Assembly: GCA_944390715.1 (NCBI GenBank)
Contig: CALXQS010000002.1
Coordinates: 1-64,000 of the forward strand
DNA: 64,000 bases
From: an uncultured Duodenibacillus sp.
Lineage (GTDB): Bacteria; Pseudomonadota; Gammaproteobacteria; Burkholderiales; Burkholderiaceae_F
Reading direction: 5' to 3'
Under the pieces are notes generated by a model. That model worked only from the letters and a program-made list of their open reading frames with translations, searched no databases and was not told the DNA's origin. The translations under genes and the position numbers were made by a program. Of this stretch, positions 26,702 to 36,261 are shown one piece after another (position 1 is the first letter of the stretch; each line of letters begins with the position of its first letter).

Positions 26702-27013
26702 ATGTACGCAATTATCAAGACCGGCGGCAAGCAGTATCGCGTTGCCGAAGGTGAATTCCTCAAGGTTGAAACGATTGACGCCGAAGAAGGTGCTGAGGTC
26801 GTTCTCAACGAAGTGCTGCTCGTGAGCACCGAAGAAGGCCTCAAGGTCGGCACTCCTTTGGTTGAAGGCGCCAGCGTGACGGCTACCGTCACCCACCATG
26901 GCCGTCACGACAAGGTTCGTATTTTCAAGTTCCGCCGCCGCAAGCACTCCATGAAGAGCGCCGGCCATCGCCAGAACTACACCGAGCTCAAGATCACCAA
27001 GATCCAGGCTTAA
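26702..27013 (+). CDS. rplU: 50S ribosomal protein L21
   Basis: A 103-aa large-subunit protein that binds 23S rRNA with L20. The L21 signature is complete: [23 protein letters not shown] at the start, the [20 protein letters not shown] middle and the basic [28 protein letters not shown] end. ATG 26702 is preceded by GAGG. First gene of the usual rplU-rpmA-obgE operon. Confidence 0.98.
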   Translation: MYAIIKTGGKQYRVAEGEFLKVETIDAEEGAEVVLNEVLLVSTEEGLKVGTPLVEGASVTATVTHHGRHDKVRIFKFRRRKHSMKSAGHRQNYTELKITKIQA

Positions 27014-27046
27014 TTGAGAAACGTCAGCTATTAGGAAGAAAAACAA

Positions 27047-27310
27047 ATGGCACACAAGAAAGGTGGCGGTTCCACCCGCAACGGTCGCGATTCTCAGGCC
27101 AAGCGTCTGGGCGTCAAGGTTTTTGGCAATGCAATGATCAACGCCGGCGGCATCATCGTGCGTCAGCGCGGCACGCAGTTCCATCCCGGCGACAACGTCG
27201 GCATGGGCCGTGATCACACCCTCTTTGCAAAGGTCGACGGCGTCGTGACCTTTGAAGTGAAGGGACCGAAGAACAATCAGTACGTCAAGGTTGTTCCGGT
27301 TGCCGGCTAA
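27047..27310 (+). CDS. rpmA: 50S ribosomal protein L27
   Basis: An 87-aa protein whose N-terminal tail reaches the peptidyl-transferase centre. The [24 protein letters not shown] start is typical of proteobacterial L27 without a cleaved Firmicutes-type leader, and [28 protein letters not shown] is diagnostic. An AGGAAG site precedes the ATG. 33 bp downstream of rplU. Confidence 0.98.
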   Translation: MAHKKGGGSTRNGRDSQAKRLGVKVFGNAMINAGGIIVRQRGTQFHPGDNVGMGRDHTLFAKVDGVVTFEVKGPKNNQYVKVVPVAG

Positions 27311-27342
27311 TTAAGGCCGCATCAGTCGGTGGTGCCGACTGA

Positions 27343-28539
<1,197 letters not shown>

Positions 28540-28543
28540 AAAT

Positions 28544-28582
28544 TAAAAGGGCGGCGAAGAGACTTTCGCTCGTCCTTTTTTT
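28544..28582 (+). terminator. Imperfect hairpin between obgE and proB
   Basis: AAAAGGGCGG...CGAA pairs imperfectly, with G-U pairs and a bulge, with TTTCGCTCGTCCTTTT, and the 3' arm extends into a run of seven T. It ends the rplU operon or weakens read-through into proB. Confidence 0.55.
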
Positions 28583-28594
28583 CAAGGTGACAAG

Positions 28595-29740
28595 ATGATG
28601 CAAAGTGCAGTGGCGAGCGCGCGGCGCGTAGTGGTCAAGGTGGGCAGCGCGTTGGTGACAAATGACGGACGCGGTCTTGACCGTGAAGCTATCGAAAAAT
28701 GGGCAACCCAGATTTCGGCATTGCAGCACGACGGCAAGCAGGTGATATTGGTCAGTTCGGGGGCAGTTGCCGAAGGGGTGCTGCGTCTAGGCTGGGAGAA
28801 GCGGCCTTCGCGCATCTGTGAAGTGCAGGCGGCTGCGGCTGTGGGGCAAATGGGGCTTGTGCAGGCTTATGAAACGAGTTTTGCCAAGCACGGCATCAAG
28901 ACGGCGCAAATTCTTCTGACGCATGCCGACTTGTCCAATCGCGAGCGTTATCTCAATGCACGCGATACGGTCGCAGAGCTCTTGTCTCTGGGCGTTGTTC
29001 CCATCATTAATGAAAACGATACGGTTGTTACCGATGAAATCAAAGTAGGCGACAACGATACCCTTGCCTCGCTTGTGACGAATTTGATTGAAGCAGACGT
29101 GCTGGTGATTCTCACGGACCAGAAGGGGCTTTATTCAGCAGATCCGAGAAAGGATCCGCAGGCAAAGTTTATTGCGGTTGCGACGGCGGGAGATCCTGCT
29201 ATTGAACAGATGGCAGGAGGTGCGGCCAGCTCTCTGTCAAAGGGAGGCATGATCACCAAGGTGCTTGCCGCCAAGCGTGCGGCGCGAAGCGGGGCGGCGA
29301 CTGTGATTGCTTCCGGGCGGGAAGAAAATGTTCTGGTGCGTCTTTGTGCAGGAGAGCTCATCGGCACGCAGCTCAATGCCACCCATGCGCCATTGCATGC
29401 ACGGGCAATGTGGCTTGCCGATCAGCTCAGAAGCCAAGGATCGCTGCTGCTCGATGAGGGGGCGGCCAGGGCGCTGCTGGACCATAAGACAAGTCTTTTG
29501 CCTGTGGGTATTCGGGCTGTTATCGGCGAATTCGTCAGAGGCGACGTGGTGAGCTGTTTGACGCCTGAAGGCACAGAACTTGCTAGAGGACTTGTGAATT
29601 ATTCTTCCTCAGAGCTGCGCCGCATTCAGGGGCGACATACCGAAGAGCTTGGAGCGATTTTGGGCTACGCGCCGCTTCCTGAGGCCATACACCGAGACAA
29701 TCTGGTCATGCTCGTTAAAAAGCAATTGGTCGGCGTCTAA
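28595..29740 (+). CDS. proB: Glutamate 5-kinase
   Basis: Phosphorylates glutamate to glutamyl-5-phosphate, the first proline-synthesis step. The amino-acid kinase domain shows [50 protein letters not shown] and [12 protein letters not shown]. The C-terminal PUA domain (about residues 280-372) is present, as in E. coli ProB. Length is 381 aa. AAGGTGA precedes the first of two adjacent ATGs. The stop TAA shares bases with the convergent trmL stop. proA is not adjacent. Confidence 0.95.
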   Translation: MMQSAVASARRVVVKVGSALVTNDGRGLDREAIEKWATQISALQHDGKQVILVSSGAVAEGVLRLGWEKRPSRICEVQAAAAVGQMGLVQAYETSFAKHGIKTAQILLTHADLSNRERYLNARDTVAELLSLGVVPIINENDTVVTDEIKVGDNDTLASLVTNLIEADVLVILTDQKGLYSADPRKDPQAKFIAVATAGDPAIEQMAGGAASSLSKGGMITKVLAAKRAARSGAATVIASGREENVLVRLCAGELIGTQLNATHAPLHARAMWLADQLRSQGSLLLDEGAARALLDHKTSLLPVGIRAVIGEFVRGDVVSCLTPEGTELARGLVNYSSSELRRIQGRHTEELGAILGYAPLPEAIHRDNLVMLVKKQLVGV

Positions 29741-30207
29741 ACGCCTCCCTGGTAGCCGTTTTGCCGCCATGCCTCAAAAACCGTGACGGCAACGGCGTTG
29801 CTCAAGTTCAGGGATCTGTTTTTGGGCATCATCGGAAGTCGGATGCGTCGTTCTTGAGGGAATTGTTCGCGTATAGCATCGGGCAGGCCTTTTGTTTCAC
29901 AGCCGAAGACAAGCCAATCGCCTGGCTCAAAGCGCATGCTTGAAAAGATGGATGAGCCTTTCGTCGTCATTGCAAACATGCGCTCGCGTTTGGGCGACTC
30001 CTGAGATAAAAACGTTTCCCAGTCGGGGTACGTTTTGAGCGTCGTGAACTCGTGGTAATCGAGCCCTGCGCGAATCAAGTGCTTGTCGTCAATGGAAAAT
30101 CCCAGCGGTTCGATCAAATGCAGCGTGCAGCCGGTGTTTGCGCACAGACGAATGGCATTGCCCGTGTTGGGGGGAATCTCTGGATGAACAAGTACGACGT
30201 GAAACAT
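29737..30207 (-). CDS. trmL: tRNA (cytidine/uridine-2'-O-)-methyltransferase TrmL
   Basis: A small SPOUT-class methyltransferase that 2'-O-methylates the wobble base 34 of tRNA-Leu. The knot-forming motifs are clear: [19 protein letters not shown] at the N-terminus, [11 protein letters not shown], and [19 protein letters not shown] at the C-terminus. 156 aa is the typical length. It is convergent with proB and the two stop codons overlap on CTAA. Upstream, rpoH has its own terminator, so trmL needs a promoter in the roughly 70-bp gap or read-through. Confidence 0.94.
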   Translation of the reverse strand: MFHVVLVHPEIPPNTGNAIRLCANTGCTLHLIEPLGFSIDDKHLIRAGLDYHEFTTLKTYPDWETFLSQESPKRERMFAMTTKGSSIFSSMRFEPGDWLVFGCETKGLPDAIREQFPQERRIRLPMMPKNRSLNLSNAVAVTVFEAWRQNGYQGGV

Positions 30208-30213
30208 GGCGGC

Positions 30214-30249
30214 CTAAAAAAACAGTGCCGCAAAATCTTGTGGCGGCAC
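30214..30249 (-). terminator. Terminator of rpoH
   Basis: GTGCCGC (30225-30231) pairs with GCGGCAC (30243-30249), and on the minus strand the stem is followed by TGTTTTTTT. It lies just past the rpoH stop. Confidence 0.75.
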
Positions 30250-30280
30250 GCAGCGCGTATTTTAAATCTGCTTTTGCGGA

Positions 30281-31312
30281 TTAACCGATATCTTCTTTGC
30301 TTGCAAGCAGAGCATCGCGCATCTTGCTCAAGGCTTTTTTCTCTATTTGCCGTATGCGCTCTGCGGAAACGCCAAGTTCATCGGCAAGCTCCTGCAGAGT
30401 TTTTGGCACATTGTTTCCTTGAGAGTCCTCATTGAGCCAGCGAGAGCGAATGACATGCTGGCTGCGGGCGTCGAGCGCATTGATTGCTTTTTTAAGCTGC
30501 TCTCGGGCCATTTCTTCTCGGCTTTTTTCTTCAAGAATGGTTTCGGGTTCGTCTTCTTCTCGAGAAAGCCAGTCGATGGGAGCCATGGATGGACTGGCTG
30601 AATCCTCATCCGCATCGCCGCGGCCGTCGATGGAGGTGTCGCCGCCCGACATGCGAGCCTCCATTTCTCGGACTTCTTCAGGCTTGACGTCAAGCGTTTG
30701 GGCAATGCGCTGGGTCTCTTCCGTGGTGAGAGTTTTGTCGCTGTCCTTCATTTGGCGCAGGTTGAAAAAGAGCTTGCGCTGGTTTTTTGTTGTCGCCAGC
30801 TTTACCAAACGCCAGTTGCGCACGACGTATTCCTGAATTTCGGATCGAATCCAGTGCACGGAAAAGGTCATCAATCTGACGCCGCGGTCAGGATCGAAGT
30901 GTTTGATGGCCTTCATCAGCCCGATGTTGCCTTCTTGAATCAGATCGGCGTAGGGCAGGCCGTAGCCAAGATAGCCGCGGGCAACCGAAACGACCAGACG
31001 TAGGTGGCTCAACACCAGCTGCTGCGCCGCGCTGAGGTCTCCAGCGTCGCGCAGACGAACGGCAAGATCGTGCTCTTCTTCGGCGGAAAGTATGGGCGCC
31101 AAGTTGGCGGCTCTGATGTAGGCTTCGAGATCGCCGAGCTGCGGAATGACGGCAGGCAGCCTCGCGGGCTGGTAGGGAACAACAGCGCCGGCCGAGGCCG
31201 GACGGGTTTTGAGCGCCCGGCAGGTTACAGTGGGAGAGTCTTGCGCATCAATGACATCGGTATCTTCAAGATTGTCATCCTCGACATCAATGATGTCCTG
31301 ATCTTCGTGCAT
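30281..31312 (-). CDS. rpoH: RNA polymerase sigma factor RpoH (sigma-32)
   Basis: Heat-shock sigma factor. Region 2 holds LRLVVSVARGYLGYGLPYADLIQEGNIGLMKAIKHFDPDRGVRLMTFSVHWIR. The RpoH box QRKLFFNLR, specific to sigma-32, is intact. Region 4 ends with TLQELADELGVSAERIRQIEKKALSKMR. From ATG 31312 the protein has 343 aa, longer than E. coli sigma-32 (284) because of an acidic N-terminal extension of some 50 residues and an acidic insert (GGDTSIDGRGDADED) after region 3. It lies directly downstream of ftsX, the conserved ftsY-ftsE-ftsX-rpoH order, here interrupted upstream by a ppx-type gene. Confidence 0.95.
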   Translation of the reverse strand: MHEDQDIIDVEDDNLEDTDVIDAQDSPTVTCRALKTRPASAGAVVPYQPARLPAVIPQLGDLEAYIRAANLAPILSAEEEHDLAVRLRDAGDLSAAQQLVLSHLRLVVSVARGYLGYGLPYADLIQEGNIGLMKAIKHFDPDRGVRLMTFSVHWIRSEIQEYVVRNWRLVKLATTKNQRKLFFNLRQMKDSDKTLTTEETQRIAQTLDVKPEEVREMEARMSGGDTSIDGRGDADEDSASPSMAPIDWLSREEDEPETILEEKSREEMAREQLKKAINALDARSQHVIRSRWLNEDSQGNNVPKTLQELADELGVSAERIRQIEKKALSKMRDALLASKEDIG

Positions 31313-31438
31313 GCGGTTGGTCAAAGCGAAAGGAACTGCAAAAGAAATGAAAATTGTTGTTCATCAGCCGCCTGACAGATGCGGACGGCCCTTATTGTAT
31401 CGCCAACATGCTTGGAATTAGGCGCAAAGCAAAACCTT

Positions 31439-32347
31439 TTACTGCGGCTGCGCGTGAACTCTGGCAATGGCGTCTGAAGCAGCAAAGGAGCCTACCAGCC
31501 CCCCGAGGATGGAGGCGGCGGCAACATACAGGATGCACCAGTCGGCCGCCGGCATTTTCAGCACTATCGTCACCCCGTACAGAGATGCAAAGTCCGCAAT
31601 GGGCTTTGCAAGCAGGTGAATGCCCAGCGCAGTAATGCCCAGCGAAACCACAGCCGCCAGCATCAGCGTGAGCACGCCTCGCCAGCAATACGGACGGCGA
31701 ATGAAGGCTTGTGTGGCGCCGAAGAGATAAAGAGCACGGATCTCATCGCGCTGAGCATTCGTGGTGAGGCGTACTGAAGCGAAAATGACAAGCAGCACAA
31801 GCAAAAAGACTACGGTGCCTAGAATCATGAGCATGACGCTCAAAGCCTGATAGAGGGAGGCTAAGTGCTTTGTCCAGCGGTCATCGTAGGCAACAGTGTC
31901 AACATTGTCCATTTTGCGAATGCTCTCAGCACACTCTTCGAGCTCCTCGGTTGTGGCGCCGTTGACGGCCGTGGCGATCACAATGTCGGGCAGCGGGTTG
32001 TTCTGAGAAACTTCTCCCTTGAGGCCCAGAGTTTTATTGACCAGTTCGAGGGCTTCCTTTTTATCCATGACGCGCACGTCATCGATAATCGACAGCTCCT
32101 TGATGCTCTGGGAGAGCTTTTCAACAGAAGCCTTTCCGGCACTTCGATCTGCAAAAATCGTCATTTCGGTGTGGGTGGGCACATCGAAAATCGGATTGGA
32201 CAGTGAAAGAGCAAGCGTACCGAGAAAAAAAGGAATCGTAAGCGCAAGCCCGGCAAGGCTGAGCGCCATTCCAAAAAGACCCTTGTATTGAAAAATAGCC
32301 CTGGCCGTTTGACGGCATGCCCAGACTCGGCTGCTGACAAAGCTCAT
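31439..32347 (-). CDS. ftsX: Cell-division permease-like protein FtsX
   Basis: Membrane partner of FtsE; in E. coli FtsEX activates periplasmic EnvC and amidases during septation. 302 aa with one transmembrane helix near residue 30, a periplasmic domain (about 55-170) and three further helices in the C-terminal half. Recognisable FtsX segments include FLGTLALSLSNPIFDVPTHTEMTIFAD and the juxtamembrane LTTNAQRDEIRALYLFGAT. It is 15 bp downstream of ftsE. An envC homologue is encoded in this window at 50703-52016. Confidence 0.88.
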   Translation of the reverse strand: MSFVSSRVWACRQTARAIFQYKGLFGMALSLAGLALTIPFFLGTLALSLSNPIFDVPTHTEMTIFADRSAGKASVEKLSQSIKELSIIDDVRVMDKKEALELVNKTLGLKGEVSQNNPLPDIVIATAVNGATTEELEECAESIRKMDNVDTVAYDDRWTKHLASLYQALSVMLMILGTVVFLLVLLVIFASVRLTTNAQRDEIRALYLFGATQAFIRRPYCWRGVLTLMLAAVVSLGITALGIHLLAKPIADFASLYGVTIVLKMPAADWCILYVAAASILGGLVGSFAASDAIARVHAQPQ

Positions 32348-32362
32348 GGATTCCCCTCTTTT

Positions 32363-33025
32363 CTAGCCGTTGAGCATAATCGGCCGACAGGCCGCAGTGT
32401 TGGGATAAAGCTCGATGTGCGAGGCGACGATGACAGAAACGCCGGTGAGCGAGACATTGCCCAGCAGATCCATCAGATGCTGAGCATTGTCGATGTCGAG
32501 GTGCGCGCAGGGCTCATCGGCCAGAACCACGACAGGGCGGTTGACAATGGCGCGAGCCAAACACGCAATTTGTTTTTGTCCGGCAGACAGCGCAGCGGGA
32601 TATTTGGCTGCAAGATCTTCTATTCCGCACTCCTTCATGGCACGATCAGCCCTCGCGCGAGCTTCTCCGTATGACTCCTCGGACGCAAGAGCGGGAAGCA
32701 TGATGTTTTCAGCAATCGTTCTGTCTTCAAGCAGCAGGCACTCCTGGATCATGATGCCCATGGAGCGGCGAACAAAAAGCATTTGCCGTTCTGTGAAGTC
32801 GTTGATGCAGTCGCCTGCGACAAAGATTTGGCCAAAGCTCGGGCGCTTGATGCCGGCGATCATATTGAGCGCCAGCGACTTGCCCGAGCCCGTAGGCCCC
32901 TGCAGACAGACAAACTCCCCTCGGGTCACGTTGAAGGTGATCCCGTTGATCTGACGAACGCCGTTGCGGTCTTCAATGCCGGCGTTGATGAGCTCAATGA
33001 GAGGAACGTTGACGCCTGAAGTCAT
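32363..33025 (-). CDS. ftsE: Cell-division ATP-binding protein FtsE
   Basis: ABC ATPase of the FtsEX complex, 220 aa. Walker A GPTGSGKS, Q-loop IMIQECLLLEDRT and Walker B VVVLADEPCAHLD are present. The ABC signature is LSAGQKQIACLARAI rather than the canonical LSGGEQQRVAIARA, and the H-loop is VIVASH, so the protein is divergent for FtsE; the identification rests on size and on its place directly before ftsX. 41 bp downstream of the ppx-type gene. Confidence 0.87.
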   Translation of the reverse strand: MTSGVNVPLIELINAGIEDRNGVRQINGITFNVTRGEFVCLQGPTGSGKSLALNMIAGIKRPSFGQIFVAGDCINDFTERQMLFVRRSMGIMIQECLLLEDRTIAENIMLPALASEESYGEARARADRAMKECGIEDLAAKYPAALSAGQKQIACLARAIVNRPVVVLADEPCAHLDIDNAQHLMDLLGNVSLTGVSVIVASHIELYPNTAACRPIMLNG

Positions 33026-33066
33026 AATCGAAGTTGAAAAATTCTTGCTTTGAGGATGTGCTGCAA

Positions 33067-34569
33067 CTAAATCAGTTCAAAGTAAAAGCCGACGCGAGAC
33101 CAAATGATTGACTCCTGTTCAAGCAAATAGCCGGTCAACGGATGCCGCTGCAGCCATTGAGGATCAACGCTCAGAGAAAATACGGTGATGTCGCGATCTT
33201 TGCTTTCTGTCAGCTTGAAGCGCGGCAAGTGCACGGTGCGGCGGGCATGCGCGAATATCACGGCAAGGCGCAAGGCAAGAATCATGCGGGCCAGCGTGGG
33301 ATTTGCAAGCGAAGCTTCGACTTTTCTGAGGTTCCCCCTCTGAGCCAGCACGAGGGTGCCCATTACGCTCTGATCATATTTTGAAAAACCGGGAAGATCC
33401 GAATTCATCAAAATGTACTGACTGTGGCGGTGGTAGCCGCTGGGGCTGATGAGGCGGCCCGTTTCATGCAGCATGGCAGACCACTGCAGAAGCTTGCGTG
33501 CGGGATGCGAGCTTTCGGAAGAATCCAGTTCCGTGAAGAATTTGTCTGCAAGAGCTGCAACGCGCGCAGCCTGCTGCTTGTCGACGCCTGAGCGCTTTGT
33601 GAGCGAGGCAACCGTTCCGTCGCGCGCATCGCGCTGCTCTTGGCGGCCAAGCATGTCGTAGAGCAGACCGACGCGCAACGCCCCTGAAGCAGGCCGCATT
33701 TCCTTTATCTTGAATGAGTCGAAAACTGCACTCAGCACAGCCAGGCCGCCGGCAATGACTTCGCGGCGATCTTCTTTAAGACCAGGGAAGCGCAGCTTCT
33801 TCACATCGCCGGCACTGACCAGCTCTCGGCGAAGTTCTTTTAAGAGTGCAGGAGTAACTGTACCGTTGGTCAGGCCGGAAGCCTGCCCGATGTCTGCTAC
33901 GGCACCGATCGTGCCGGCGCTGCCGTAGGCCGCGTCCCAATTGCGCTGGCTGAAGATTTGATGGGCTTCTTCGAATTCTGCTTGTGCAGAGAGCTGAGCG
34001 TTTTTCAGTGCGCGCGCAGTGATTTTTCCTCCGGGGAAGAATTCCAGCGACGTGTTGACGCAGCCGACATGGAAAGACTCGCATTCCTTGGCGATGAATC
34101 CGCAGCCGACAATGAGCTCTGTTGAGGCTCCGCCAATGTCGACGACCAGGCGTTTTTCAGATGAGGGAGGCAGCGTATGCGCGCATCCGGAAAAAACCAG
34201 ACGAGCCTCTTCACGGCCGGCAATGATTTCAATGGGATGCCCAAGGGCTTCTTCTGCCTTGGGCAGAAATTCTGCTGAATTTTTGGCAACGCGAAGCGCT
34301 TGCGTGCCGACGGCTCGAATGTTTGTCTCAGGAATGCCTTCAAGCTTTTCGCGGAAGCGGCTGAGCGCATCAAGTGCACGGCGCTGGCACTCAGGGGTAA
34401 AAGCGCCGTCTTCGTCAAGACCGCCGGCCAGGCGCACCGTTTCCTTCCAATAACTTTCTGTCACGATGCGTTCGCCGTCCACACGACCAACTTCTACGCG
34501 AAAGCTGTTGCTGCCAAGGTCGACTGCACCAAGCAGCTGGCCGTTGCTGAAAGTATTTTCCGTCGTCAT
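33067..34569 (-). CDS. ppx: Ppx/GppA-family exopolyphosphatase
   Basis: A 500-aa ASKHA-fold phosphatase that degrades polyphosphate or pppGpp. The two phosphate-binding loops are GAVDLGSNSFRVEVGRVDG and VDIGGASTELIVG, and EARLVFSGCA is the family's catalytic-region segment. A C-terminal HD-like helical domain includes LLQWSAMLHETG and YHRHSQYILMNSDLPGF. Ppx and GppA are not separable by sequence reading. The gene sits between ftsY and ftsE, an uncommon insertion in that conserved cluster. Confidence 0.9.
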   Translation of the reverse strand: MTTENTFSNGQLLGAVDLGSNSFRVEVGRVDGERIVTESYWKETVRLAGGLDEDGAFTPECQRRALDALSRFREKLEGIPETNIRAVGTQALRVAKNSAEFLPKAEEALGHPIEIIAGREEARLVFSGCAHTLPPSSEKRLVVDIGGASTELIVGCGFIAKECESFHVGCVNTSLEFFPGGKITARALKNAQLSAQAEFEEAHQIFSQRNWDAAYGSAGTIGAVADIGQASGLTNGTVTPALLKELRRELVSAGDVKKLRFPGLKEDRREVIAGGLAVLSAVFDSFKIKEMRPASGALRVGLLYDMLGRQEQRDARDGTVASLTKRSGVDKQQAARVAALADKFFTELDSSESSHPARKLLQWSAMLHETGRLISPSGYHRHSQYILMNSDLPGFSKYDQSVMGTLVLAQRGNLRKVEASLANPTLARMILALRLAVIFAHARRTVHLPRFKLTESKDRDITVFSLSVDPQWLQRHPLTGYLLEQESIIWSRVGFYFELI

Positions 34570-34631
34570 GATTCAATCAAAAAAAGAATGCTTGAAACAA
34601 GTATCAGTAATTTAGCAGTGCTGCAGCGCAA

Positions 34632-35543
34632 CTATGCATCCAACCCGACGAGAGCGCTTGCGAAGGCGTGCGCGTCGAAAGGCTGCAGATCGTCGATTTG
34701 CTCGCCGACGCCGACAAAATAAATCGGCAGCGGCTTGTCGCCTCTTTCTGCTGTAATGGCCAGCAGCACGCCGCCCTTTGCCGTTCCGTCAAGTTTTGTG
34801 ACGATCAGTCCCGTCAGGCCCGCGTAGGCGTCAAACGTTTTAACCTGCGTGAGTGCATTTTGGCCGTTGGTCCCGTCCACAACAAGAATAACCTCATGCG
34901 GAGCGCCGGGCATGGCCTTGGCCTGAGAGCGGCGGATGCGTCCGAGCTCCTCCATGAGGTTGCTTTGTGTAGGCAGCCGCCCAGCCGTATCGGCGATCAC
35001 CACGTCCATGCCGCGCGCAATGCCTGCACTGACGGCGTCAAAAACCACGGCAGCCGGATCTCCGCCGTTTTGCGAAACGACTTCAATCTTGTTGCGTTCT
35101 CCCCATACCGCGAGTTGTTCTCGAGCCGCAGCACGAAAAGTGTCGGCTGCTGCCAAAAGAACTTTTTTGTCGCGCGCAGCCAGCCATTTGGCTATTTTTC
35201 CGATGGTTGTCGTTTTGCCGGCGCCGTTGACCCCGGCCATCATGATGACCAGCGGTTTGGCGGCATCAAGATCAAGAGGCTTTTGAGCAGGGGCAAGCAT
35301 GCGCTCGATTTCATCGCGCAGGGCCAGGCGAACCTCTTCGCGTTCTTTGAGCCCCTTGAGCTTCACCGTATCGCGCAGACGCTGTAGGATAAGGGTAGTC
35401 GGCCGATAACCTATATCAGCAGCAATGAGAGACTCTTCGAGTTCTTCGAAGAAATCTTCATCGACGACACCGCCAGAAAACAGGCCGACCAAATTTACGC
35501 GCGTGCGCGCTAGGCCTTCTTTTAACCGCGAAAAAAATCCCAT
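34632..35543 (-). CDS. ftsY: Signal-recognition-particle receptor FtsY
   Basis: A GTPase that docks SRP-ribosome complexes at the membrane. The NG domain is complete: GVNGAGKTTTIGKIAKWLA, AADTFRAAAREQL, DTAGRLPTQSNLMEEL, TKLDGTAKGGVLL and the C-terminal YFVGVGEQIDDLQPFD. At 303 aa it has almost no acidic A domain: the protein starts MGFFSRLKEGLARTRVNLVG, an amphipathic membrane helix. The ATG at 35543 shares three bases with a possible rsmD ATG on the other strand. Confidence 0.95.
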   Translation of the reverse strand: MGFFSRLKEGLARTRVNLVGLFSGGVVDEDFFEELEESLIAADIGYRPTTLILQRLRDTVKLKGLKEREEVRLALRDEIERMLAPAQKPLDLDAAKPLVIMMAGVNGAGKTTTIGKIAKWLAARDKKVLLAAADTFRAAAREQLAVWGERNKIEVVSQNGGDPAAVVFDAVSAGIARGMDVVIADTAGRLPTQSNLMEELGRIRRSQAKAMPGAPHEVILVVDGTNGQNALTQVKTFDAYAGLTGLIVTKLDGTAKGGVLLAITAERGDKPLPIYFVGVGEQIDDLQPFDAHAFASALVGLDA

Positions 35544-35652
35544 GGCCAGAAAAAACAAAAATTTAAAAACCGACGCAGCCAGATGCTGCAGACAATCGGA
35601 GAAAAAAGGTCATCCCGCTAGTTTACCAACCAGATCTCAGTCAAGGGGCGCA

Positions 35653-36216
35653 GTGCGCATTGTAGGAGGCATTTATAAGCGCACGCCGCTTGCTGTTGGA
35701 AATCGCCCCGGGCTGAGACCGACGCCGGAACGCGTTCGTGAGACAGTGTTTGATTGGCTCAACCATTTGCTGGGCGGTCTGACAGGGATTTCCTGCTGCG
35801 ACATGTTCGCCGGGTCCGGCGCATTGGGACTGGAGGCGGCAAGCCGCGGAGCCGAACTCGTGGTCAGCATTGAGCTTGATCGCCGGGGATGCGAGCAGCT
35901 GAGGGCTGTTGTTGAGAAGCTGGGGGCGGGAGATGTTGTGCAGGTTGTGCAGGCCGATGCGTTGTCCTGGCTGAGCAAAAGCGAGCAGCTCTTTGACGTG
36001 ATATTCATTGATCCTCCCTTTGCGGCAGACCTGCACAAGCCGGCAGCTGCGGCTGCTTTAATGCGCCTCAAGCCGCAGGGGCTGGTGTACTTGGAATCGG
36101 ATAGGGATTTTGACGAGCAGGCGCTCGCGGACATGGGGCTTGAGACAGTCAGAAGCGGCAAGGCCGGCGCGGTGTTCTACCGTTTGACGGCAAGGGCGCG
36201 TCCCAAGCAGGGATAA
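35653..36216 (+). CDS. rsmD: 16S rRNA (guanine(966)-N2)-methyltransferase RsmD
   Basis: Methylates G966 of 16S rRNA. The SAM-binding pocket reads CCDMFAGSGALGLEAASRGA and the catalytic motif IV is FIDPPF. The N-terminal VRIVGGIYKRTPL and the GLRPTPERVRETVFDWL block are typical of RsmD. I use the GTG at 35653 (187 aa, AAGGGG four bases upstream) because it matches the family N-terminus. An ATG at 35542 would add 37 basic residues and overlap the ftsY start codon. rsmD divergent from ftsY is the conserved arrangement. Confidence 0.9.
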   Translation: MRIVGGIYKRTPLAVGNRPGLRPTPERVRETVFDWLNHLLGGLTGISCCDMFAGSGALGLEAASRGAELVVSIELDRRGCEQLRAVVEKLGAGDVVQVVQADALSWLSKSEQLFDVIFIDPPFAADLHKPAAAAALMRLKPQGLVYLESDRDFDEQALADMGLETVRSGKAGAVFYRLTARARPKQG

Positions 36217-36261
36217 CCAAAAAACGAAAACTGCCGCAGTGATGTGCAGCTAAAACTGTTT

